The position numbers and the translations under genes are program-made. Source: Gamsiella multidivaricata (Eukaryota > Mortierellomycota > Mortierellomycetes > Mortierellales > Mortierellaceae). Taken from it: DNA of 64,000 bases. The stretch's first letter is position 1. Every line of letters starts with the position of its first letter. Below, in pieces: positions 25,655-36,453 of this stretch. The stretch lies in assembly GCF_025024155.1 (NCBI RefSeq), contig NW_026251747.1, positions 124,001 to 188,000 on the forward strand, in the 5' to 3' direction. The notes beneath the pieces were generated by a model that was not told the origin of the DNA, ran no database searches, and saw only the letters and a list, made by a program, of their open reading frames with translations.

Positions 25655-27911
25655 TCAAAGCAACCCGTCACCCTCAAGACTCTGCATGAACTCATCGTAT
25701 TCCGCCTTCTTCCTCGCCGCCTTATCAACAACAACCGGTACCTCGGGTGCACTATTGACCACAATCTTTCTCGGCCCTAGTATGCTCGGCACACTTGGGG
25801 CCAGATTGATCCTAGGTAACCGAAGACCTAGTCCTGCTTCTCGGTACTCTTGGTTTGAATCTTCATCCTCCTTCGTCGTCGTTGTTGCTGCTCTTGCTGT
25901 CGATTGTGTTTCTCTGATACCAACATAACCAGAGGATGCACTCGAAGAATTTGGCCTGGGTTCATCGTCCTCCACTCCTGGCGCTGCATTGACTGGCTTG
26001 CCAATCTTGCCCTTCTGTGTAACACGCTTGCGCATGATGGCCGAAGGCACCAGGTGTACAAGCTCCTTTTGCAGGTTACGGAGCTGGGGTTCAGCTGTGA
26101 GTACTGCTGGACCTGCAACCAACGCGGGTTTGGCAGGTGCTTGTCCCGCAGTCGGTTTCGGCGGCAGCGGATGCACAATAGATGGAGTCGAGGTGGTTGA
26201 ATCGAATAAATCTGCAGTAGACGCTGGTGCTGCCGCTGCTGCTGCCTCTTTTCGGTCCGCAATACGTTTCATCTCCTTTTCGTCCGGAGGAAGATGACCT
26301 GTCATTGGGTCGCTTTGAGGGTCGGATGTCCTGGGCGGCTTCACGTATCGAGGTGGAGGCGGTGGTCGTTGCGATGGAGATCGCATAGGTCGTGCATGAG
26401 GTGTCCTTCCTGGATAAACTCCTGGATCAAATCCACCAGGCCCACCAGATCTACTGTGCGCTCCTGGAGGACCATATCCAGGCGGACCAAATCCTGCTAG
26501 GGGCGGGCCAAATCCTGGTGCATTCTGTATTGGCTGAGGGACATAGCCCATGGGCGGTGGTCCCATTCCTGGTCTTGGTGGTGGATATATATTTCCTAGT
26601 GGCGGTTGAAACCCGATAGGAGGCCCTATTCCATGGTAAATAACCCCAAGAGTCGATATGCTTAATAGAGTGTTCCAAGATGGAGAGCGATGCCAAATAT
26701 AAAATACAGTGCATACCATATAGGTTTACTGGTCCTCCTGGTGGTCCTTGTATTCCTGGATGGGGCATGCCCTGAGGATGTATTCCCGGAGGCCCTTGCA
26801 TGGGTCGCCAATGTTGCTGTGGCTGCTGTATCCGTGGAGGAGCAATAGTTTTTGGTTTTGTGGATTCGAGGTATCTCGCCTGGTCCTCTTTTGCTGGTGC
26901 TGGTCCTTGTGGAAGAGGTGGCATGTAATTCTCCTCATCGACATCCTCTGACTCTGACCCAGTAGTTGACGAGTCCGAGTCTGAGTCCGAGTCCGAGTCT
27001 GAGTCCGAGTCCTCTGAATCAGACCCAGACTCAGACTCAGCTTCTTCCTGATGCTGTTGAGAACCTCCCGGTGCTGCTTCCATGCCTGCAGAAATATCTG
27101 ATGGAAACGGGGCTATATTGTAGAAAGAAGAATTGAGCGTCTGATCAGAATTCCGTATACTTTGACCTCAGTCCTCAGTCCTCGACTCAAGTTAATATCG
27201 CTCAAGTCTTACGGTATTCCAGATAGGGCTGGCCTGGAGGAGGTGCTCCGAATGGGTTCAGAATTGGGTCATAGTAGATTGATCGCGTGGGGTCCCGTGT
27301 TGGTTCTGTCACCGGCACTGGCTGTTCAAGCTCGGCCTTCTTACTATTATCCAGTTCACAACGAACAAAAAAACAACATTAGCGCAGAAGCAATTGAGTT
27401 CCTCAAAGAATTAATAGCACTGAAGAGCAACGTACGGTTTTATCTTGATTCCGTGCGCCTTCTTGGTACCAATGATCTTGGCCATTTTATCCCTCAGCTC
27501 GGCTAGTTTCTTGGCTCCATCCTTGTCAAGTTTTCCTTTCTTTTCCAGTTCTTCATATTCCGCCAATTCAGATTCTGTGGTAGTGTCTCTAAGCAAAGAG
27601 TTCACCTCGCGGACCTTCTTGCGGTCTTGTTTGTTCTAATAAGACGATGAAGATATAAGCGGTTGAGAATCCATGTTATACTGGGTCGTAGCGGGCAGTG
27701 CACTAACGCGCATACAACAAGCTGTACCTTCTTGATCTCCTTTTTGTGCTGCTCCTTGCCTGGAGTGGAAGAGAAAGTTGAAGCGAGGTCGTATTGTTCT
27801 TGTTAGTTTAGTGTTGCATCCTATACCGTTCGACCACAGCGTAAAGTTGAATGAACCCGACATACGGTACTGGTCCGCTGGGTTCAGACTCCTGCCACTT
27901 TTGCGTCCCAT
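25655..27911 (-). CDS. WBP11: WBP11-type pre-mRNA splicing protein
   Basis: Nuclear splicing-associated protein that binds WW-domain partners and PP1 in animals. Six exons fit: 27911-27866, 27759-27728 (32 nt), 27635-27436, 27343-27213, 27085-26717 and 26625-25655, giving 582 aa. The start MGRKSGRSLNPADQYRKEQ is the diagnostic Wbp11 N-terminus. RSIYYDPILNPFGAPPPGQP is the second conserved block. An acidic (SD)n tract at about residue 150 is followed by a long Pro/Gly-rich region with repeated PPGxGPP and PPPRPGMGPPP WW-ligand motifs. A lysine-rich C-terminal segment follows (LVPSAIMRKRVTQKGK). A hAT transposon lies only about 170 bp upstream of the start codon. Confidence 0.9.
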
Positions 27912-28079
27912 GGCTGATGCGTCTCAAGTCCAGAGAAGGCGAGGCTGCGATTCCTGAAGGCTCAAGGTCGATGTCGAGCCATGTCTCCCTGGGCGGCGTT
28001 CAGATCACTTCTGGTGATGGACCAAAGTGGCTGAGCATTTTGGATAATTTCATGATTTTCATTGGCTATTGGTTAAAAA

Positions 28080-28188
28080 CAGAGATTTCAACGCAAGAAT
28101 TTTTCCGCCTTTTAGCTGCTCTTCCAGCTAATATGGTGTCACTGACCAGCAAAAAGAGCTAAATCAGTTGCCTTTCCAGCTAAAACAG
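28080..28188 (+). repeat. left terminal inverted repeat of hAT element
   Basis: About 108 bp pairing imperfectly with 31478-31585. It includes two copies of the TTCCAGCTAA motif. Confidence 0.8.
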
Positions 28189-28310
28189 CTGCCCTGAATT
28201 TGATGCTCATTTGCCATTACCACCATCACTAGTGCACGAATCACCACCCATTACCAACACCAACACCACTACCACCACCACCACTAGTTCCAGTCCTGAG
28301 CTTTGAGGAA

Positions 28311-31300
28311 ATGGATCACGGAGAAGAACTTGAGTACAAACAGCGGGAGTTATGCAGGAGAGACGATCTTAGCGAAGTATATGACCCTAGCGCGCCGTTG
28401 AACATCCACGACTTAAACTCCTACCAGGAGTACGTCCCTCCGCCACTCAACGAGCACATGGCACCCGCTCCTGTCCCTCATTTCGATCGCTCAACTTCCA
28501 TGGGTTCTGCTTCCGCGGGCAGGACTCTGCAGCGCTCAGCGTCTTTTGCCGGGCATAATCCCACCACCCCGTCCTCGAGGCCTTTGTCGTGTTCATCCAC
28601 GGTTTCAAATCTCCGTCACGACAATGCCATCCTTGGCCCAAGTGAATAATGTTGACGCCTGGCGAGGACCAAGAAATTTCACAACAAGGCATGTCAACGC
28701 TTCGCAGTCGGGCCCGGGTGCCAGCTCGTCTCGGGCATTCGCATCACCGCCGTATTATAGCGGCGATGGCCGAGGTTTTCATCCTTCTGGCTTTGACCAC
28801 GACGCTGATGCCCCTACTCTACAGCACATTAATACTGGAATACAAATCTTCATCATGGAAGGCATCCTCGTCCTTTGCTTTCACCTACCTTAATCAGCCC
28901 GTCGGGTGATAAGGTACGGGTAATATAGCTGTAATGGTATTCTTGCCTGATTTCCAAAATCATGTTCTGACTTGTTCTTGCTCATCCTCCATGCCGCATC
29001 CTTATTATAGACCAGTTTCTGGGGGATTGTCGCGAAGTGCGACGGGGCTCGAAATCTACCAATATCGAGGATCTCAAGTGATCGTCAATCCACCAACCTC
29101 CTCCATGGCCTCGGCATCTATGCACTCCGTCGGTCGAGGCAACGACCCAATATCCAGTCCCTGCAAGTATCACAAGCGAGCTGACAACGGACCTGGGCAT
29201 GTTCTCTCCGCCTCCTATCACAACACAAGAGTGGGTAGAAAATTTAAGTCTGCCTCTAGGAGAATTACCGTCAAATGATATTCTCTCAGTGGGGCCTGTC
29301 ACATTTCATCCGTTGATGCAGGCACATTCGCGGAAGCTCGTCAGGATGCAGAGGTATTACATGCATTTTTTCACTCTGAACGAAGCCAGTAACAGGATAA
29401 ATTGCCGCCTTCAGTATCCCAACGGCGAACAGTGTGCAGCCTCGTACGCCATTGAGTCGACAACTCAAAATTTGGAAGGACACCTGCGAGGCAAACATAT
29501 GGAGGTAAGCCAAGCAATTGACCTCTTTCGGACCTATCAAATGGATCACCGGGAGCGATTGCAACAGCTCAACAACACCGATACTGGCAACAGCGACGGC
29601 AATACCAATGCGGGAACTCCGAGGCGTAAAGGAAGGACGATTTCAAAAGGAAAATTGAAAAGAAAGGCTTTCAGGCCACTTTCAAGTGTCAAATTGCTCG
29701 GCATGTCGGCCGAAAAAACGCAGGAGCTCTCCCTCCTCGCCTTGGCGCTCGCAGTATCTTAAGTGCCGCTCACGTTTCTCAAGAACCCCTACTCCAAGAA
29801 ATTCGTGAGTGAACTGAACTCGGATTACAAGGTGCCGGGGCTTGGTCTAATTCAGAAGGTATTGGACGACTATGTTGCAAGAAAGACGAAGCAAGTACGG
29901 ACAGTCTTAGAGAACGTCAGTTATGAGTCCTTGACAGCTGATACCTGGACCGGGAAGGGCTCTCGTAAGATTCTCGGCATTACCTTCCACTACGTGGATG
30001 AATTATTCAAGCTGCGGTCTTTGGTCCTGGGCATCGAGCCACTTGAAGAAGCTCAGACTGGCGACTATTTGCGACAGTGTATGGGTGAGTAAGAAGGCAC
30101 GAAGGTGAAGCGTGTTAAAAAAAAAAAAAAAAAAAAAACTCTGAGTCCTAATGTTTGTGCATTCAAATGAATAGAGACAACGTTAGATCGATGGGCGATA
30201 CGCAAAAAGATCATTTGCAGCACCACTGATCAAGGCGCAAATATGAAGAAGGCCTCTGTTGATCAAAGCAAAGCAGTTGGCGGTTCGTGGCCCCCGTGTG
30301 CCGCTCACAATATACAGCTTTGCGCCGCCGATGCGTTGAGGCTAACCCCAGGCGCAGACGTCCTATTTGACAAATGCAACGTGCTCTCTTCGCTCATTCG
30401 GAATACTTCAGGAATCAATCGTGTTCTTACGAAGGAGCAAGTGCCGGACTTTGGAGGACCATTAGGCGCTCTGACGGTTACCCCGACTCGATGAAACTCG
30501 AAGCATGCTATGGCCACGCGCCTCCTAAGGCTGCTCCCGGTACTCAAGCAAGCGGAGGAGAAGCTGAGCGCGTCGACTGCCAAGGAAGACAAGAAGTATT
30601 TGGCGATGCTCCGTGGCGCTCTTATCACGGATGAGGAAGTTGGCATCTTGAAAGAGGTACTCGATATACTTGATCCCGTAGTGTTCTTCACAAACCAGGT
30701 CAGCAGAGAGAAGACATCGACAATTTCTCAGATCTATCCTTCCATTTTCGACATGGTCAACAAGCCAAGAGAACCATTAACAATCGATGCGACTGCATTA
30801 CAGGCCAGCCTTGTTGAACAGCTGCAGAGACGATGGCCAATGGACAACATTCCGCATGTGGCTCTCGTTTCAACACTTTTGAATCCTGCAGTGGCATCGC
30901 ATAACATGTTTTCACGCTCAGGACCAGGGACACTTCTAGATAGCGCGAAGGAACAGGTTTTTACCGCGTTCGTAAGGATGGCTGAAAACTCCTGCCTTCT
31001 TCGCGATAACCCGAGGGCTGAGCAGTATGGGCTGAATGTCGAGGACTTCCACGAGGACATTCGGAACAACCTCGATCGATATCTGAGCGACGTCAGTAGA
31101 AGCAAGATAGAATGCGCAGAGTACTTCGACCGCCCAGAGGACTGGTGGGCAAAAAGAGTGTTAGGTTCACTCTCTTGAAGGTTCTTGCCCGGGCTGTCTT
31201 GCACATCCAAGCGTCGTCGGCAGCATCAGAGCGTCTATTTAGCAGTGCCGGCAACCTGCTCACCGCAAAGAGGACGAACATGTCTCATTCACTTTTTTGC

Positions 31301-31441
31301 CGATTGCTGTTTGTTCGCAACATGGAGCGCGACAACCCCGATGAAAAGGCTGCAACCGTCGATTCAGACGACGATGATGATTTAAATTTTGCGGACGATC
31401 AGACAGATGATCTTCTAGGCTACATAGAAGTAGAAAGATAG
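28311..31441 (+). pseudogene. hAT transposase, inactivated
   Basis: A frame from the ATG at 28311 begins the N-terminal part, whose exon structure is unclear. From about 29199 the frame runs through a Cys/His region (NCRLQYPNGEQC...HLRGKHME, BED-finger-like). It then meets an in-frame TAA at 29760, just before the conserved hAT segment PLTFLKNPYSKKF. A normal intron (30085-30174) follows. A TGA at 30492 falls exactly where the family has a Trp (motif TRWNS). A frame change at about 31165-31180 precedes the C-terminal dimerisation motif ASERLFSSAGNLLTAKRT. The catalytic region LTADTWTGKGSRKILGIT and STTDQGANMKKA remains readable. Two nonsense codons and one shift make it non-functional. Confidence 0.85.
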
Positions 31442-31477
31442 ACTATACCCAGGCGAAAAAACAATAAAAAATGCCAC

Positions 31478-31585
31478 AGGTTGGAAAGGCAACTGTTTTA
31501 GCTGGAAAGTTAAGCTATTTTAGCTGGCCAATCACGCCATATTAGCTGGAAGAGCAGGGAAAAATTCTTGCGCTGAAATCTCTGC
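31478..31585 (-). repeat. right terminal inverted repeat of hAT element
   Basis: Reverse-complement partner of the left end, with TTCCAGCTAA-type motifs near 31499, 31524 and 31556. Confidence 0.8.
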
Positions 31586-31908
31586 CATACAGTCACCTAC
31601 ATTGCTCCTCCGGGTAACACCTAGGTTAGCCGGGAGCTAGGACAGTGTTTGTCTTCCTAAAGATACTCGCTGTCCTGGCTCCATGGTTCGTGCGCAGCTT
31701 ACGTAAGCCATCAGGAACAGAGGTGGGTAGTTGGGCAATCAAATATTGTCCTAAAACATTCATGTGCGGTAAAAAGTGCCTGAGCTAGAAGGTGGTCTTG
31801 GACTTCCAATATTCATCAATGTAGCGCTTATTAATCGCGTGCTTTGGCCCCCATGTAAGACCAAACCCTTCATATTCCTTCTGCTTCACAAGATAATGGG
31901 CGTCTTCA
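31586..31908. other. spacer between hAT end and DDE ORF
   Basis: No gene. A short imperfect hairpin pairs about 31628-31642 with 31668-31682 (GGAGCTAGGACAG against CTGTCCTGGCTCC). Confidence 0.4.
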
Positions 31909-33300
31909 TCATCTCCTCGGTGCCTCCAGAATCTTAGTCTCCCCCGAGTCTTCCTGTGACATATCAGTCATAGCAGAATCTTCAGGCTCTGCAGTGCTAG
32001 ATCGAGATACGGTAGTGGGCATAAACGCTTCCTGAAGCTCCAGCAGATCATGGCCATAGCCTAACTTGGCCTTGATATTGGGTTGCTTCTCATAGGACTC
32101 CTGGTACTCGATGCTCTCAAGGAAGTCAAATCCATCCTGCATCCAGAATCCATGGTGTGGCTGAATGGCAATGTTCTGACTTGCTACCGCCTTCTTTATA
32201 TTCATGAGTAGACAACACAGCTTGAACTGGAGTTCGAATGTCTTTTCATCGGCAAATCGGACAGGTGCATTGTGCGTGAACTTAGCAAACGTAGACTGGA
32301 GATCTGCAAAGCAGCTTTCGATTTTGGATCGAAATCCACCAAAAGCCTTGTTATACTGGGTCTCTATATCTGTCAAAGCAATTCCCCTGGTCTTACGCAC
32401 AGGATAAGAGAAATTCCCATGACTTAGCTCTTCTGATGCATCCACAATTTGGCCAACAAACCCGTTGTATCCACCATCCAGAACAATGCAGTCAAGTTTG
32501 TGGATGAGGGATGGAGTCTTCATCTTGACTAGCATGGTGCCATCGTTGTTATCCTTAAATGATGCAGGCTTGGATACAAACAGCACGATGTTATTCATGT
32601 CTGCGCACACCTGCACACGAAATCCAGACTTCTTGAGCTTGTAAGAATAAAGACTAGGTTTATTCGCATTTATATACCTGACACGAGAATCATGGCCATC
32701 CAAATTCAATGTAACGTGCTTGAATGGATCTGGATTATTCTTCGCAAGAAGCAAGCGCAACTTCAGAGTTGAACACATGGTGTACAGCTTAGAGGCGATG
32801 GTATGATGCAGTTTCTGATGATCTCGTAGGTAGAACTCCTTGTGCAGGTCATAAAAAGATGTCTTGGGCACAAAGCGCGCCATATCTGACAACGAGTCAC
32901 CAGTTACCAGGGCATATAACAAAAGTAGGCCTTTTTCGACGTTCCTGTGTGGGCTACCATAGTCATGAGTCCCAAAGCTCTGAGTAAGGAGGAAGAAAAC
33001 AGGTATGTAGCCAAGGCGGTCCAAGAGAGCGGACTTCACAGTTTCTATGTCTGAAACATTCTTCATTTCAGTACGATGAAATTTGGCCTTGTCCACAGCT
33101 GGCCGGCCTTCATGCAAGAAGCCCCAATGAGTGTTCAAAATATGTGCGTACTCTTCGGAAATAGCGGCCATTGAGATATAAAAAAACAAGTACAGTTGCA
33201 TATAATTAGCATACAATCGATCATTTTGACCATTCCATAGTCCGTTGGAAATTAGAGTCAGGGCGCCTATGCATCTGGCCAGCAATACTCTTTTCCTCAT
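31909..33300 (-). CDS. DDE-superfamily transposase/endonuclease-like ORF
   Basis: An uninterrupted 463-aa frame. Three blocks fit a DDE catalytic triad: NLDGHDSRV (first Asp), CIVLDGGYNGFVG (second Asp) and FRSKIESCFADLQ (Glu), in IS4/IS5/DDE_Tnp_4-like order and spacing. A C-terminal acidic Ser/Thr tail follows. A second minus-strand frame just upstream (33415-33221) overlaps and looks like an N-terminal continuation (SIWRDDATANRMVHEE), so the real protein may be longer with a frameshift near 33300. I found no terminal repeats, so mobility is unproven. It sits 168 bp downstream of CRN-A on the same strand. Family-level call only. Confidence 0.7.
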   Translation of the reverse strand: MRKRVLLARCIGALTLISNGLWNGQNDRLYANYMQLYLFFYISMAAISEEYAHILNTHWGFLHEGRPAVDKAKFHRTEMKNVSDIETVKSALLDRLGYIPVFFLLTQSFGTHDYGSPHRNVEKGLLLLYALVTGDSLSDMARFVPKTSFYDLHKEFYLRDHQKLHHTIASKLYTMCSTLKLRLLLAKNNPDPFKHVTLNLDGHDSRVRYINANKPSLYSYKLKKSGFRVQVCADMNNIVLFVSKPASFKDNNDGTMLVKMKTPSLIHKLDCIVLDGGYNGFVGQIVDASEELSHGNFSYPVRKTRGIALTDIETQYNKAFGGFRSKIESCFADLQSTFAKFTHNAPVRFADEKTFELQFKLCCLLMNIKKAVASQNIAIQPHHGFWMQDGFDFLESIEYQESYEKQPNIKAKLGYGHDLLELQEAFMPTTVSRSSTAEPEDSAMTDMSQEDSGETKILEAPRR

Positions 33301-33467
33301 GAACCATACGATTTGCTGTAGCGTCGTCTCTCCAGATGCTCAAGTGTTTTGCGCTAAAGGAAGGATATCTCAAATGCAGTAGAACAGTGGGATGAAAGAG
33401 AGTCAAGCTGAACACCGAGGTGTTTTTTTATATCTTTTGTCGAAATCATTGCTGTACAGAATATTCA

Positions 33468-35935
33468 CTACAGAATATTTTTGAAAAGTTTCTCCTGGAG
33501 CTCCTCGAAGGTGATATGTACTACACCTGGGAACTTCTTGACCAAGGCTCGATGCGCAGGTTTGCCGGGAGAGCCTCGAATGTAGACTATACGGAATCCA
33601 GGCACAGGCACAGGCGCACCACCCCTGGTGACATCAGCCCTGGTGACAACAAACCTACTGTTCTCTATCTTGGCAGAGTGACCCGGACCATACACCTCGT
33701 TTAAGTAACGCTCAATCTGATTCTCCTCCCCGGGATCCTTGCTGAAAGCCTTCGTGATGTCTGCTGTCTTGGATTCATTGTGTGATGCGAAGTCGCTGAT
33801 GGATACCTAAAAAAACATGGGTCCAAGTATGTAATCGAACCGAGGATAGTTTTTGTAGCCACGTCATAGGACTTTATCATGGCCGTGTCCAAGAGAAATA
33901 TTGAGGCCCCTGATAGTATTGCAGTCGACAAAATCTATTGCAATGGTGGTTGGGTGGTGGTTGTTGAGGTCGGTTGCATTGAGCAATATTAGCTTGATAA
34001 CGCATAAGAGCTGATGAAATAGTGCTTGCTCAAACTCGTCACCGCTGAGCTGGCCAAGATGAATCCGTTGTTTGATGTCGTCGGGTAGCGCAAACGACTT
34101 GAAGAGGTCCAAAAGAGCTTGGTGGGCGGGACGGCATAGAATGTGGCATACGATTGTTTGATAGGTGGTTTCCCTGCACCGATATATTAATCCTAGGTCC
34201 ACAAACTCCCATTGGAAATAGACATTGGCGGTGCTGTACAGGAACGATTGAAGGAGGTCATTGTAAAAACGCTTCTTATCGGTATCTTGGAGACCGCTGT
34301 AGTATTTGTTGGCGACTTTCAGAAAAACCGCTGATCGACTTTTGTAAATTTTTGAAGGTCGCCTGTAGATATCGGATCCTGGAAGTACTTGAGGAAGGCC
34401 GACAGACGCATAAGCTCCCGTGGCACACAGTTTGTAATCGCTTTCACCTCGTCCTTGATATCCGGTAGATTCAGGCGAGGGTATGTGTCCAGCAGCTTGG
34501 GGAATACTGTATCCGATAGCGGGCCCACAAATAGCACCGACGTAGGTCTATAACTATCATCCATGACAGTCATCTCATATTTTGCATGTGCAGTCCCCGT
34601 AAAAATCACTCGAGACCATGGGGAGTCTTCACCCCACCAGTGATAGGATGACAGGGGATTCAATGACCTGAATTTTGTTGGCAAGTCGGAAACTTTTTCG
34701 AACAATTTCCAATGATCATCAACAATCAATAAGGCTTTTCGTCCCCTCTGCTGGAGTAGATCATCGAAGATTACTGAAGTGGCGCCATTGGAAATGTCGT
34801 TTCCCCCGTTGTAGTTGCCTACAAGCTTCTCCAGCTCAGCGGCAGTCAAAATGTCTTTGTTGATAGCCAGGAAGCGCTTGACTACTTCTATTGTTGATTC
34901 TTCCTGTGTGTTTGTGTCCAGCTTTCCCGCATCCGATATGTAGAGGGTGGGCCATCCTTCGGCATACGCTCTTGCTGCGAGAAAATAGGAGAGGTACGAC
35001 TTACCAACGCCCATCGGACCGGACAGGACCCGTCTGTATATACGATCCTTTTCACTGCAAATGTCCTTCCAAAGCTCCAGCATTTGTTCCGTAACGAAAA
35101 ATTCTTGACCTGGGCTATGACGTCCAAATTCCTTGGGGTTTGGCCCAGACTTGGAATATCGATTGCGTCGCCAGCTTGAAGATCGCTCTTGAGGTGATCG
35201 AATGCCTTGCGCGGTTCGGGCTCAAACTTCGCGCTCTGAAGAAACTCAATCCAAGAGAGAGGCAAATCTACTGACTTTCCGTTGGAAGCCTTATATGGCT
35301 TCCAGCTTTCGATAATACGGATCTCTTGTTCTTCGGCATAAACTTCAAGTCTATATATCATATATTTTTTACACGGGTTAAACATTGCATCAAGGCGACA
35401 AATGTCATAAGTAACGTCAGCTGTGTTCATAAATGACTGAATGAAAGACAAAGAGGTGGTTAGAAAGGATCAATAATACCCACCCGCATCCTCTTCACTG
35501 TCTCTTTTAGGAGCTATCGGAAGAAAAAAAAAAAAACGAAACGTAAATAACACGCGCCAGAATACCAATCATCAGTCTGCAGAGAGCTGGAGACATACCT
35601 GGCGGGGGTGGTCGTTGCACGATGATGTTGATGGTCTTCCTTGGTACATCTTCCTTGAACACCTCGGAAAGGTCCATTGCTGGGCCGAGCTCCTCCTTGG
35701 AATCAAGGGAATCAAGGATGACTGGCTCGCGCATTTCGGCAGCAACAATGGGAATCGAGACGCGCCAGATGGCAAGCTCATCTGCTGCGATGTCGTCAAA
35801 CCTGGGTGTCTTCTTGGCCTTGATGAGGTCCTTGAGTTCGGCAATGGTTGATATGGATGTTGCCTTGACCAAGAACACGTTGGCTGTGGACTCGCCGTCG
35901 ACGAGACAGAATAGGGTGAGTGCGTTCGCCGCCAT
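33468..35935 (-). pseudogene. Crinkler-type (CRN) effector-like gene A, frame-broken
   Basis: Domain order matches Crinkler/CR proteins. A ubiquitin-like header (LFCLVDGESTANVFLVKA, then TIAELKDLIKAKK) is encoded by exon 35935-35599. A 30-nt linker exon (35513-35484) follows. Exon 3 starts at 35420 and carries a P-loop NTPase with Walker A GPMGVGKS (about 35011) and Walker B-like ALLIVDDHW (about 34725). The C-terminal part (about 34318-33468, with an intron 33872-33807) is the variable effector region. Two frame changes occur at T5 runs, near 35101 and near 34322. The second leads directly into a TGA. Either the gene is dead or the assembly lost bases in homopolymers. Crinklers act inside host or rival cells in other eukaryotes; the role in this fungus is unknown. 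Confidence 0.8.
35424..35686 (-). repeat. 263-bp module shared with CRN-B (copy A)
   Basis: Almost identical to 41811-42073. It spans the 3' end of the header exon, all of intron 1, the 30-nt linker exon and the first part of intron 2. Similarity stops abruptly inside intron 2, and beyond 35686 the header exon is only moderately similar. Confidence 0.92.
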
Positions 35936-36215
35936 GGATGGGTACCTGTTGGTAGCGGAGAAAGGTCGTGCCTGTGAATGGAGAAGTAGTGTGCCTTTGT
36001 GTGTGCGGATGGAGGGAGTAAAGAGTAAAAAGAGCGAGCTCCTATTGTTGATGGTGACGCGTCCGGACATGCCAAAATAAAAATAAAACTGGGTAGCCGC
36101 CTGGTTATATGCACAAAGCATCATCCAACACCTCATCTCAGAAGAATAGCCCTACTCCTTTCTTGTTTATCGCTTGTTGAATGCGTTGTTGAATGGATGT
36201 TGAAGACTGCTATTA

Positions 36216-36232
36216 GACATGTTTCGAAGACC
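36216..36232 (+). repeat. left terminal inverted repeat of Harbinger element
   Basis: 17-bp end, inverted relative to 38768-38784. Confidence 0.75.
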
Positions 36233-36453
36233 TAAAAACACGGGTATAATAACATAACAAAGCAATATTTTTACGTTTAAGGAGGCTTATTAAGGGTTAC
36301 TACCCGTGTCAATCGCTCAAAAATACGAGAGCTCCCGTACTTTTGAACGGTTGATACGAGTAGCTGTGACTGTGATTTTGAGCTTGTGACTCGCGAAAAA
36401 GTCTTACTTTTTGGGCGAAAAAAAAAGTTTTTGCATGACAATTCTTTCTTCCC

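Larger units (their letters stand above)
28080..31585 (+). mobile_element. decayed hAT-superfamily DNA transposon
   Basis: Inverted ends starting CAGAGATTTCA(A/G)CGCAAGAA lie at 28080 and, inverted, end at 31585, giving a 3.5-kb element. CAGAG is the usual hAT terminal pentamer. Both ends carry several copies of TTCCAGCTAA, the sort of subterminal motif bound by hAT transposases. The flanking 8 bases do not match, so a target-site duplication is missing or mutated. The enclosed transposase is broken. Confidence 0.85.

Noticed and set aside
31628..31682. Imperfect hairpin considered as a transposon end or an RNA structure
   Set aside because: Only about 13 bp pair, no partner copy occurs at the other side of the DDE ORF, and no known RNA family fits.
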